49,831 bases of DNA from Bacillota bacterium (GTDB taxonomy: Bacteria; Bacillota; GCA-003054495; Carboxydocellales; JAJZTU01), in contig JAJZTU010000002.1 of assembly GCA_021848765.1 (NCBI GenBank), positions 1-49,831 of the forward strand. Reading direction: 5' to 3'. A program made the translations under genes and the position numbers. A model generated the notes under the pieces. It was not told the DNA's origin and did no database searches. It saw only the letters and a program-made list of their open reading frames with translations. Each line of letters begins with the position of its first letter. The first letter of the stretch is position 1. Positions 24,603 to 32,951 of this stretch are shown here, piece by piece.

Positions 24603-25976
24603 TTATATAATCTTTCCCGGGTTTAACAAATTGTTTGGATCACAACTCCGTTTTACCTTCTTAAACGCCTCTATTGCCACCGGCGAAAACTCCAAACCCA
24701 AATACTCCTTCTTTAACAGACCGATTCCATGTTCACCGCTCATGGTCCCTTTGAGTTCAAGTGCTACCCGGCACATCTCCACCTCGGCCTCATGCACCCG
24801 GTGTACTTCATCCTTTATTCTTTGGTCAAAAAGCACCAGAGGGTGGCAATTCCCGTCTCCGGCATGGGCCAAAATTCCGATAGCTAAGTTATATTTTTTG
24901 GAACAATTCACAATGCCGTTAACCATCGCCGGAAAGTTAGATCTGGGAACCGTAATATCCTGTAATGAATAATTTGGACGCCTACGTGCAACTGAGCCGA
25001 TAACTGTCCTCCTGGCCAACCACAATTGATCAACTTCCTGTGCCGTACGGGCTATTTTAAATTCCCTTACCCCGGCCCGGTTACAAATGGTTTTAATTAA
25101 TTCAACCTGGGCATCTAAATCCACATCATAGCCATCTACTTCAATTATCAAAAGCGCTCCTGCATCTCTAGGTAAGCCGACCTTGCAGTGATCCTCTGCT
25201 GTGTTAATCAGCAGGTTATCCATCATTTCTAAGGTAGTTGGAATGATTCCCGCAGCGACAATATCCGCAACGGTTTGAGAAGCAGCTTCCACTGCCTCAT
25301 AGATTGCAAGCATGGTGCGCTTGGCCGGAGGTTTAGGAAGGATTCGCACTGTAATTTTGGTAACCAGGCCGAGAGTACCCTCTGAACCCACAAACAGGCG
25401 AGTTAAATCATAACCTGCTTCACTGTTCCAGTGTCGCCCCCCTGTTTCAATAACCTTACCGTCCGGCATAACCACCTCGAGACCTAAAATATAGTCCCGT
25501 GTTACCCCATATTTAAAGCAGCGAGGCCCCCCTGAACACTCTCCCACGTTGCCTCCCATGGTTGAAGCTTTGTAACTGGCAGGGTCAGGAGGATAATAAA
25601 AACCTATTTTATCAAGTTTTTCCTGTAAATCAAAATTTACAACACCCGGTTCTACCACCGCAACAAAGTTATCTTTATCTATCTCCAGGATTCTGTTCAT
25701 TCGGCTAAAGCAGATAACTATACTATCCTTTACCGGTACACTTCCACCACTAAGATTCGTTCCAGCGCCCCTGGGAACTAAAGGAATTTGGACTTCGTTT
25801 AAGTACTTTACCAATTCAACTACGTGTTGTGCATTACTGGGGAAAACAACTCCTAGAGGCAATTGGGTCAACAAAGTTGCATCATAACCATAGGCTACTA
25901 AGCTTACCTTGTCAGTAACTACGTTTTCCTTACCCAATATCTTTATTAATTTCTTAATCACGAACTCATTTAACAT
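24603..25976 (-). CDS. FAD-linked oxidase, GlcD-like (2-hydroxyacid dehydrogenase subunit)
   Basis: A 457-residue flavoprotein of the glycolate/D-lactate dehydrogenase family. The PCMH FAD-binding domain shows VPRGAGTNLSGGSVP (about residue 78), GVVNFDLQEKLDKIGFYYPPDP, and STMGGNVGECSGGPRCFKYG; the C-terminal substrate domain ends with GDGNCHPL and GTMSGEHGIGLLKKEYL, both typical of GlcD. Start ATG at 25976 follows GGGGGGGAT. It is last in the island; with the next gene and the Fe-S protein at 30700 it makes a GlcDEF-like set. Substrate (glycolate, lactate, another 2-hydroxyacid) cannot be fixed by eye. Confidence 0.88.
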   Translation of the reverse strand: MLNEFVIKKLIKILGKENVVTDKVSLVAYGYDATLLTQLPLGVVFPSNAQHVVELVKYLNEVQIPLVPRGAGTNLSGGSVPVKDSIVICFSRMNRILEIDKDNFVAVVEPGVVNFDLQEKLDKIGFYYPPDPASYKASTMGGNVGECSGGPRCFKYGVTRDYILGLEVVMPDGKVIETGGRHWNSEAGYDLTRLFVGSEGTLGLVTKITVRILPKPPAKRTMLAIYEAVEAASQTVADIVAAGIIPTTLEMMDNLLINTAEDHCKVGLPRDAGALLIIEVDGYDVDLDAQVELIKTICNRAGVREFKIARTAQEVDQLWLARRTVIGSVARRRPNYSLQDITVPRSNFPAMVNGIVNCSKKYNLAIGILAHAGDGNCHPLVLFDQRIKDEVHRVHEAEVEMCRVALELKGTMSGEHGIGLLKKEYLGLEFSPVAIEAFKKVKRSCDPNNLLNPGKII

Positions 25977-25990
25977 AATATCCCCCCCGG

Positions 25991-27319
25991 TTAATTCCAT
26001 AGACTTACACCTGGAGCCAATATACCCTTCGGATCAAACTGGGTTCGTAGCCGGTTCCCCAGATTCATTATCTCATTATACATTTCCATGTCATTTTTTG
26101 CCTTGCACAGTAGTTTGCGTCCCAGACTATGGGAGATATTTCCACCAAGCGACATGGCTAAATTATTGATTTTATCCAAAAGCGACTCGAGCGATTGTGC
26201 AGTAATATTATTGGGAATTAATCTTATGTTTCCGGTAAATCCATATACAATTAGTCCTGGACAGTTAGCCAGGTCACCAGTGATATCTTCCAATCCCTTT
26301 AAGGCTTTACCTATATTCGCCGGCCCAACGAAGAAGTCAACCCCGGTAGAATCACCTGAATTTAACCCGGCCTTAACCTCTAACCAACTATCCCAAATAC
26401 TCTCGTACTGCTCACAATCTTTAATGATTTGGACGTCACTGGCACCGTAAAGATTAAAAACACCGGCAATCTCTTCTGATAATTGCCTGGTAGATTCCTT
26501 AAAGCCCTCTAAATCAACCATTGCCAGATAATCAGAACTTACATTAAGTCCCGGTTTACCGGCAACAATATTTTGGGCCAGTGGCCAATTTAGTAAATTC
26601 AACCTGGTGGGATAAATACCACGGGCGATAAGCGTAGTGAATACTGAGCAGGCCTTCTGAGGGGAGGCAAAGCTCGCCAGCACGGTTTGTCTGGATGCAG
26701 GTTTGGGCAACAGCTTTATCAGCAGCTTTGTAAAAATACCCAGCGTACCTTGACTGCCCACCATAAAATGAATCAAATCATAGCCCGATACGTTTTTGAT
26801 ACATTTGTTACCCACATACAATATTTCTCCGGTAGGTAAAACCATTTCCCATCCCAGAATATAAGTTCTAGGGGTCCCAAAATTAAAAGACTTGGAATCC
26901 GCTCCTCCAATAGCAAAACACCCGCCAAGGGAACTTGTAAAACTATTAAAAGGCTCAGGAGGAAAATCTAAACCTGCTTCGGAAACCTTTTGCCGGAATT
27001 CCTTATGTGAAAGCCCGGGCTCCACAATCGCTACCAAGTTTTCACGGTCTATCTCCAAAATCTTATTCATCCGTCCTAAACCCAAGGCAAGGCACCCGTC
27101 CATTCCTTTAATATCTACGATATTGCCGCCCACAGCAATTTTCAGATTCATTTCATTAGCTAATTTTACCACACCGGATACTTGAGAAGTATTTCCCGGT
27201 AATACAACTGCCAAGGGCTTGCCGTTTCCCTTTAAATACTTGAGCATCTCAGGTGCATACTGAATAACATTCTCATTGCCAACCAATTCCCTGATTCTGT
27301 TAATTGCAGTTTCTTTCAT
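25991..27319 (-). CDS. Second FAD-linked oxidase subunit, GlcE-like but full length
   Basis: A 442-residue relative of GlcD with a PCMH FAD domain (VVLPGNTSQVSGVVKLA, AIVEPGLSHKEFRQKVSEAG, SLGGCFAIGGADSKSFNFG) and FAD-oxidase C-terminal domain. The usual GGNxxG glycine stretch reads AVGGNIVDIKGMDG, and the C-terminal GExHG motif of GlcD is absent (GGNISHSLGRKLL instead), so it may be a structural or FAD-only partner like GlcE, although GlcE is about 90 residues shorter. ATG at 27319 follows GAGGGGTG. The 14-base gap to the GlcD-like gene indicates joint translation. Confidence 0.8.
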   Translation of the reverse strand: MKETAINRIRELVGNENVIQYAPEMLKYLKGNGKPLAVVLPGNTSQVSGVVKLANEMNLKIAVGGNIVDIKGMDGCLALGLGRMNKILEIDRENLVAIVEPGLSHKEFRQKVSEAGLDFPPEPFNSFTSSLGGCFAIGGADSKSFNFGTPRTYILGWEMVLPTGEILYVGNKCIKNVSGYDLIHFMVGSQGTLGIFTKLLIKLLPKPASRQTVLASFASPQKACSVFTTLIARGIYPTRLNLLNWPLAQNIVAGKPGLNVSSDYLAMVDLEGFKESTRQLSEEIAGVFNLYGASDVQIIKDCEQYESIWDSWLEVKAGLNSGDSTGVDFFVGPANIGKALKGLEDITGDLANCPGLIVYGFTGNIRLIPNNITAQSLESLLDKINNLAMSLGGNISHSLGRKLLCKAKNDMEMYNEIMNLGNRLRTQFDPKGILAPGVSLWN

Positions 27320-27380
27320 TGTATTCACCCCTCTACTCATACCCGTCATCTAAACTCACCTTGCACCCTGCCCTCACCCG

Positions 27381-28835
27381 CTACCCGATACGTTCAATAC
27401 TTCCTCTCATCAGTGCAATAATTTCAACAAGTGTTTCTTTGTTTCCTACATTGCCGGGAAAGACAACATAAGGCATTCCCGGAAACTTCGTTTCCTGACC
27501 TAATAACCAGACCGGAATTCCCGGATAAACCTGCCCCAGTACTTTGGCAGCTTTAACTCCCAGGCCGCTTGTTGCCACATCGTTGGAAGTTATACCGCCT
27601 TTAGCTACTAAAAACCGGGGTTGCACTTCTAACCCCTGCACAATCTTAACCAAGGATGCGGACACTTTATTACCTACCGACAAGTTTCCTTCTTTGCTCG
27701 AGTGGGTAACAAGCTGCCGGCTGGTATAAACCATAACATCATTTCCTTGCCTGATCAGGTCATTAACCTTGGCGCTCACTCTCTCGATTTCTTCATCTCT
27801 TGTCGTAGGCTCCAAAATTTTAAGTACATCGACTTCAATTGCCCGTAAACCGGGCAGCTTTATAGCTGCCTCTATCTGGCTGCTGGTCTTGCCTACATAA
27901 GAGCCAACCACAACCAATCCGCCTAAATTTTCAGATCCGGGGATAGATAATTCCTGATGGTTTAGAAGAGACCGGCTGGAAATGCCGCCACGCACTTTTA
28001 CGAAAGAAGCGCTCGATCTAACTATAAAGCGTTTTCCTTGGGCCTCTGCATCTAATAGACCTAAAACGAACACTTCCAGATCTCTATAGGAAGCGCTGTT
28101 GACAACAATAGTTTTTCCACCGGTTACCCGGGCCAGCTTTTGAGCTACCAGTCGGGGGCCTCCGGTCCTAATCTCAGAAACGCCAATACTGATAACATCC
28201 CTGACCGCAATCCTGCCACCGGTCTTTTCTTCTATATATAAGCCCAAATTGGAATTACGATAGCCAAATACACTATCCCGGGCAAACTCTGTCTCAGCTG
28301 CAGGAATCAAAAACTTGCCGTCTTGTACAAAATGAGTGTCGCCAATTGTATATCTTCCGCCCTCCAAAAAAACGGGAACCAGGATTTGCCCGGCAAATAT
28401 TAATCCTTTTTCACCTAAAACCTCTTCGAGGACCTCCACCTCATCGGGGAAATGCCCCCGTAAGGTGGAGTCCCCACGGCTGATCACTGTAAATTCGCAA
28501 CCCAGTTCACTGGCAGCTTGACAGAGATTGTTGGCGATTTCAGCGTTGATTTCTCTGGCCTTTTCCCTCGGAAGGCTGCGAGTGTTAGTCAGGATGAAAA
28601 AGAGATCTTCTTCACTTCCCAGGGAGTTTTTCAATTCTTCCACAGTCCAACTTGTTCTGACAAAAATCCCGTGGACAGTTTGAGAACCGGTCGGGTCATC
28701 GTCTAAAACGACAACCTTCCTTTTCAACTCTTTTACATTCTGCTGGATCTTAAACAGCAAATTACTGTCAGGCCATTCAGGCGGCAGTTCCCCAAACAGC
28801 TCCTCTTTAACCAGCACGCCGCTACTTTCTTTCAT
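27381..28835 (-). CDS. DUF1537 four-carbon acid sugar kinase family protein
   Basis: A 484-residue kinase of the OtnK/DtnK/LtnK family. N-terminal substrate domain: VVLDDDPTGSQTVHG (about residue 41) and SRGDSTLRGHFPDEVEVLEE (about 120). C-terminal nucleotide domain: FLVAKGGITSNDVATSGLG (about 408) and PYVVFPGNVGNKETLVEI near the end. Known members phosphorylate D-erythronate, D-threonate, L-threonate or 3-oxotetronate. The usual partners (PdxA2-type dehydrogenase, OtnC aldolase) are absent here, so the substrate may differ. ATG preceded by GAGGTGG; 31 bases after the transketolase C gene. Confidence 0.88.
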   Translation of the reverse strand: MKESSGVLVKEELFGELPPEWPDSNLLFKIQQNVKELKRKVVVLDDDPTGSQTVHGIFVRTSWTVEELKNSLGSEEDLFFILTNTRSLPREKAREINAEIANNLCQAASELGCEFTVISRGDSTLRGHFPDEVEVLEEVLGEKGLIFAGQILVPVFLEGGRYTIGDTHFVQDGKFLIPAAETEFARDSVFGYRNSNLGLYIEEKTGGRIAVRDVISIGVSEIRTGGPRLVAQKLARVTGGKTIVVNSASYRDLEVFVLGLLDAEAQGKRFIVRSSASFVKVRGGISSRSLLNHQELSIPGSENLGGLVVVGSYVGKTSSQIEAAIKLPGLRAIEVDVLKILEPTTRDEEIERVSAKVNDLIRQGNDVMVYTSRQLVTHSSKEGNLSVGNKVSASLVKIVQGLEVQPRFLVAKGGITSNDVATSGLGVKAAKVLGQVYPGIPVWLLGQETKFPGMPYVVFPGNVGNKETLVEIIALMRGSIERIG

Positions 28836-28866
28836 TTCACCACCTCATTTGCTGCCTGGACTTTGC

Positions 28867-29808
28867 CTACTTCTTGGCTGAAATCACTTCTTTCACGGCT
28901 TTGATGATATTTTCTCTGGTTAAACCAAGAGCTTCATGCAGTTCCGGCATTTTTGCGGACAGGCCAAATCTATCCTGGACACCAACCATCCTTACAGGTA
29001 CCGGGAGATTCTGGGCCAAAAGCTCCGCTACAGCGCCGCCAAGACCCCCGATTACCGTATGTTCTTCAGCTGTCACCACCGCTCCGGTCCTGGAAGCAGC
29101 CTCAAGAATACAACTGCTGTCCAGAGGTTTTATAGTATGCACATTAATAACGTCAACAGAAATCCCTTCAGCCTTTAATTCTTCCGCAGCTTCCAATGCC
29201 TTGGAAAGCATCACTCCACAGGCTAAAATGCTTGCATCTTTACCCTCAAGATACACATTAGCCTTTCCAATCACAAACCGGCCTGCTTCCCGGTTAACTA
29301 TCGGAGTAGGCATCCGGCCAACCCGCAGATAGGCAGGTCCTTCATGTTCTCCTAATGCCCGGACTGCCTTTGCCATTTCAACCCCGTCAGCAGGCTCAAT
29401 TACTGTCATCCTTGGCAATGCTCTCATCAGAGTAATATCTTCCAGCGGAAGATGAGTCGGCCCCTCCTGGCCGGGTGATGTGCCGGAATTATGTCCGATA
29501 ACCTTTACATTAAGATTGGCATAACAAACTGAAATTCTTATTTGATCCCAGGCTCTCCCGGTCAAAAAGTTGGCATAGGCATTAACAAAAGGAGTTTTAC
29601 CTGCCAGGGCCAAGCCCGCTCCTGTCCCAACCAGGTCCGCCTCCGCAATTCCTAGATTAAAAAACCTGTGGGGAAACTCTTTTTGAAACAATGAGGTCAT
29701 GGTGGCTTTCGAACAATCCGCATCAAGTACAAGAATGTCTTCGTTTTCCGCCCCCAATTGAACCAGAGCTTTGCCAAAGGCTTCCCGTGGCGCCAGAGTT
29801 TTGCTCAT
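28867..29808 (-). CDS. Transketolase, C-terminal subunit (split enzyme)
   Basis: A 313-residue half transketolase containing the pyrimidine-binding domain (DADCSKATMTSLF, then FFNLGIAEADLVGTGAGLALAGKTPFVNAY with the catalytic glutamate in GIAEAD) and the transketolase C domain (GAVVTAEEHTVIGGLGGAVAELL). It starts one base after the N-subunit stop. Split transketolases of this type serve dedicated sugar pathways in Firmicutes (for example sulfoquinovose and apulose-phosphate pathways), as well as central metabolism. Confidence 0.93.
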   Translation of the reverse strand: MSKTLAPREAFGKALVQLGAENEDILVLDADCSKATMTSLFQKEFPHRFFNLGIAEADLVGTGAGLALAGKTPFVNAYANFLTGRAWDQIRISVCYANLNVKVIGHNSGTSPGQEGPTHLPLEDITLMRALPRMTVIEPADGVEMAKAVRALGEHEGPAYLRVGRMPTPIVNREAGRFVIGKANVYLEGKDASILACGVMLSKALEAAEELKAEGISVDVINVHTIKPLDSSCILEAASRTGAVVTAEEHTVIGGLGGAVAELLAQNLPVPVRMVGVQDRFGLSAKMPELHEALGLTRENIIKAVKEVISAKK

Positions 29809-29809
29809 T

Positions 29810-30637
29810 CTATCTCAACTCCTTCAATGCAATTTCTAACTGTTCATCATTGGGTGCAACACCGTGCCAACCCACTTGATTTTCCATAAACGATACACCT
29901 TTACCCTTTACGGTATGGGCCAAAATCACAGTGGGCCTCCCCTTGACCTCCTTAGCTTTTTCGAATGAGTTATAGATTTCCTGCAGATGATGACCGTCTA
30001 TTTCAATGGCATTCCAACCAAAGGCCTCCCACTTGGCACGCAGGCTGCCCAAGGTTTTTACTTCATCAACCGGTCCATCCAACTGCAAACGGTTATAATC
30101 TACTATCGCACAAACATTATCCAGTTTATAGTGAGCTGAGGTCATGGCTGCCTCCCATACCTGACCTTCCTGGATCTCACCGTCTCCCAGGAGAACATAT
30201 GCCCTTTGCTCTGTGCCTTTTAACCTGGCCGCAAGAGCAACCCCATTGGCAATAGACAAACCTTGCCCTAGAGACCCTGAAGAAATATCTACGCCGGGGG
30301 TACACTCACTGCTTGGATGCCCGTGTAAACGGCTGCCTGCCTGGCGTAAAGTCATTAATTCCTCTGCCGGAAAAAAACCTCTCTCTGCAAGAGCAGCGTA
30401 CAATACAGGTGCAGCATGGCCCTTAGATAGAAAAAAGTAATCGCGCCTGTCCCAATCCGGATTTTCAGGGTCAACTCGCATTATCTTCATATAAAGGACT
30501 GCCATCACTTCCACTGCAGACAAAGAACCCCCCGGATGACCACTTCCGGCTTTATTGGTTGTCGTTAAAATCCACTGTCTCATCCTCTTGCAGTTGTCAG
30601 CCAGTTCGTGTAACTGAGGTTCAACAAATTGCACCAT
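29810..30637 (-). CDS. Transketolase, N-terminal subunit (split enzyme)
   Basis: A 275-residue TPP-binding half: GSGHPGGSLSAVEVMAVLY (about residue 31), KGHAAPVLYAALAERGFF, DISSGSLGQGLSIANGVALA, and the TPP-Mg motif GDGEIQEGQVWEAAM ... VDYNRLQLDG. ATG has GGGAGGT upstream. Together with the next gene it forms a complete transketolase that moves a two-carbon ketol group; donor candidates include hydroxypyruvate or a ketose phosphate made in this island. Pathway role is inference. Confidence 0.94.
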   Translation of the reverse strand: MVQFVEPQLHELADNCKRMRQWILTTTNKAGSGHPGGSLSAVEVMAVLYMKIMRVDPENPDWDRRDYFFLSKGHAAPVLYAALAERGFFPAEELMTLRQAGSRLHGHPSSECTPGVDISSGSLGQGLSIANGVALAARLKGTEQRAYVLLGDGEIQEGQVWEAAMTSAHYKLDNVCAIVDYNRLQLDGPVDEVKTLGSLRAKWEAFGWNAIEIDGHHLQEIYNSFEKAKEVKGRPTVILAHTVKGKGVSFMENQVGWHGVAPNDEQLEIALKELR

Positions 30638-30699
30638 TTTTTACCTCCCAGTTATCAAAATTTTCATGTCAGTTAAGACCTCGGCCCTTGATCTATTTT

Positions 30700-31941
30700 T
30701 TACCGGTAAGCCTGAGCTAACAAATCAGCTATATGAACCACTTTTTGTTCCTTTCCCGCAAGCCTCAAGGACCCCTGAATTCTATGCTGGCAGGCCGGGC
30801 AGCTGGTCACTACCAATTCAGCATTGGTCTCTTCAATATTCCGGACCTTCTGGGCCGAAATATCCTTGGCAATATCATGGAAATAAGCCTGGAAGAGTCC
30901 GGAGGCGCCACAGCAACGGCTGGCTTCCGCCATCTCCACAAATTGTATACCTGGAATACTTTTTAGAATTTTTCGAGGCTGTTCGGTAATTCCTTGACCA
31001 CGGACCATATGACAGGGGTCATGGTAGGTAACTCTTGCAGGATTTGGTAAGAGTGTGACCGTATCCAGCTCAAAGTTGTCCAATAAAAACTCCGAAAAAT
31101 CAAAAACCTTTTGACAAAACTCCTTTACCTTGGGCAGGAAGTTTGGCTCATCGGCAAAAAGTTCTGGATAATGCTCCTTTAACATGGATCCACAGGACGC
31201 ACAGGCTGTAATTACGGCATCCACACCATAGTTTTCGAACAGTAGAATATTTGTGCGCGCTACTTCCTTGGCAGTTTCAAATTCCCCGTACGAAAACATG
31301 GGAGTTCCGCAACAAACCTGCTGTTTGGGTACTATTACCTCACATTGGTTACTGTTTAGAACCTTAATAACAGAGTGCCCTGTACCGTCCATAGTGTGAT
31401 TCATCATACACCCTACAAAGAATGCTACGCGTTTAACCGGATTCTGAACAGCGTTAAATTCGGGAACCTGATCGGTAAATTTTTCACTGGCAACCGGTAG
31501 ACCTTTAACATCAATTCCCCGGAATTCTGCAAATCCTCCGAGACGATTTAGAATGGTCCTGCGGAAACCGTCAAAAAATTTAAACGCTAACTCCAAATTC
31601 CCCGGTTTAGGAAAGACCCACTTTAACCCTACAGCTTTGCTAAAAGGTAACCCTTGTTTCAGTTTCAGATCTCGCCGTGCAGCTAAAATCAGCTTGTGGG
31701 CTTTAACTCCACTGGGACAGGAAACTGCACATTCACCACACAACAAACAGCTATTAATGGCATTTTCATAGGCCTCATCAATCTCGAGTTCCCCGTCAGC
31801 TACAGCTTTGATTAATCTGACCCTTCCCCTTGGAACATATACCTCACTTAAATGGGTTTTGTAAACTTTACAAGCGGTATGACAGAAACCACACCTGGCA
31901 CAGGTGTTAAGCGCTTCATAAACTTCATCGAGAACCCCCAT
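30700..31941 (-). CDS. GlcF/LutA-like iron-sulfur subunit
   Basis: A 413-residue electron-transfer protein. Two [4Fe-4S] motifs occupy the N-terminus (CARCGFCHTAC at about 14-24 and CLLCGECAVSCPSG at about 65-78), followed by two CCG domains with VCCGTPMFSYG (about 210) and RCCGASGLFQ (about 340) and their partner ACASCGSML and SCPACQHRI pairs. This is the GlcF plan: it accepts electrons from FAD subunits at the membrane side. It is separated from the GlcD/E-like genes by the transketolase and kinase genes. ATG follows GGAGGGGGG. Confidence 0.9.
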   Translation of the reverse strand: MGVLDEVYEALNTCARCGFCHTACKVYKTHLSEVYVPRGRVRLIKAVADGELEIDEAYENAINSCLLCGECAVSCPSGVKAHKLILAARRDLKLKQGLPFSKAVGLKWVFPKPGNLELAFKFFDGFRRTILNRLGGFAEFRGIDVKGLPVASEKFTDQVPEFNAVQNPVKRVAFFVGCMMNHTMDGTGHSVIKVLNSNQCEVIVPKQQVCCGTPMFSYGEFETAKEVARTNILLFENYGVDAVITACASCGSMLKEHYPELFADEPNFLPKVKEFCQKVFDFSEFLLDNFELDTVTLLPNPARVTYHDPCHMVRGQGITEQPRKILKSIPGIQFVEMAEASRCCGASGLFQAYFHDIAKDISAQKVRNIEETNAELVVTSCPACQHRIQGSLRLAGKEQKVVHIADLLAQAYR

Positions 31942-32010
31942 CTAACCCCCCCTCCTTTACCCCAGGGCCCTTCAGCCCTGGGGAAATATTTAAACGCTAT
32001 GAAATTGGTC

Positions 32011-32925
32011 CTAAAGTCTGGCCCAAGCCTCCCGTAGAGTGCGTTTGGCATTGGCGATTATTAAATCAGGTTCTTCACCTTGCATTGGCCTCACTTCGAA
32101 GGCCACTACTCTGGGATCATTGTCACGCAAATATCCGATATCCAGTAAAACCTTCAAGAATTCAGTCAGTTCAGGCACATCAACATCTCCTTCAGCAATA
32201 CCAAAACGGGGATGCTGATCACCGTAAGCCGGATGATTGTTATGCTTTGTAATACAGTTGCCGATATGAACGTGTACTAAATGATCTTTGGCAATGGTCA
32301 GGCTTTCCCGCGCTGTTTCCCTCTGCTGCGGCAAATGACTTAAGTCAATCATTAAGCCAAAATTTGAACAGACTTTCTTGACCCCTTCAGCTACTTTAAC
32401 AGCATCCCCGGTGGAACCAATAAGGCAGCATTTGTCCACGTCCCGGTCAAAGACTTCCAGAATTATGCCCAGACCAAATTTTTCTTGGGCATAACTACAA
32501 ATGTCTGTTAAAGAAGCGACCAACAATTCAAGGGCAGCCGGTCTTTGTAGATCTCCCGGGTCACGGCCGCTTAGAAGGGCGAGATTTTTAGCCCCTACCT
32601 GGTATGCCTGTTCCAGCAGCTCTTTAATCCTGGTTACTGCGTTAGACCTTTCCTGGGCATCAAAAGAATTAAGATTCAACTTGTTGCCTAACTGTACGGG
32701 CTGAGCTCCAAATCCAACGGCTAAACGGGAGTGGTGTAAAATTGTGCCTGCTTTGCCTCTGATTTCCGGATCGTTAATCCTGGTTACTTCTATGGCCCCG
32801 AAAAAGTCGTCAGTGGCAATTTTGCTTATAGTTTCAATAATCGGGCCATCACCGCCAATTGTAGCAGGGTAGGCCATAAATTGAACAATTCCAACCTTCA
32901 TCATGGAATGAAGATCTTTCAGCAT
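32011..32925 (-). CDS. Xylose-isomerase-like TIM-barrel protein
   Basis: A 304-residue member of the sugar-phosphate isomerase/AP endonuclease 2 superfamily. The typical metal ligands appear in order: IILEVFD (about residue 155), LMIDLSHLP (about 191), HVHIGN (about 218) and VAFEVRP (about 272). Members include hydroxypyruvate isomerase, OtnI and myo-inosose enzymes. Context with a TPP ligase and a DUF1537 kinase would fit a hydroxypyruvate or oxotetronate isomerase, but I cannot choose. ATG follows GGAGGGT. Confidence 0.8.
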   Translation of the reverse strand: MLKDLHSMMKVGIVQFMAYPATIGGDGPIIETISKIATDDFFGAIEVTRINDPEIRGKAGTILHHSRLAVGFGAQPVQLGNKLNLNSFDAQERSNAVTRIKELLEQAYQVGAKNLALLSGRDPGDLQRPAALELLVASLTDICSYAQEKFGLGIILEVFDRDVDKCCLIGSTGDAVKVAEGVKKVCSNFGLMIDLSHLPQQRETARESLTIAKDHLVHVHIGNCITKHNNHPAYGDQHPRFGIAEGDVDVPELTEFLKVLLDIGYLRDNDPRVVAFEVRPMQGEEPDLIIANAKRTLREAWARL

Positions 32926-32951
32926 CCGGATACCCTCCTATTGTTATTACT

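Noticed and set aside
28867..30637. Calling the split transketolase part of a sulfoquinovose pathway
   Set aside because: No sulfolactaldehyde dehydrogenase, SQ glycosidase or isomerase set is present in the island.
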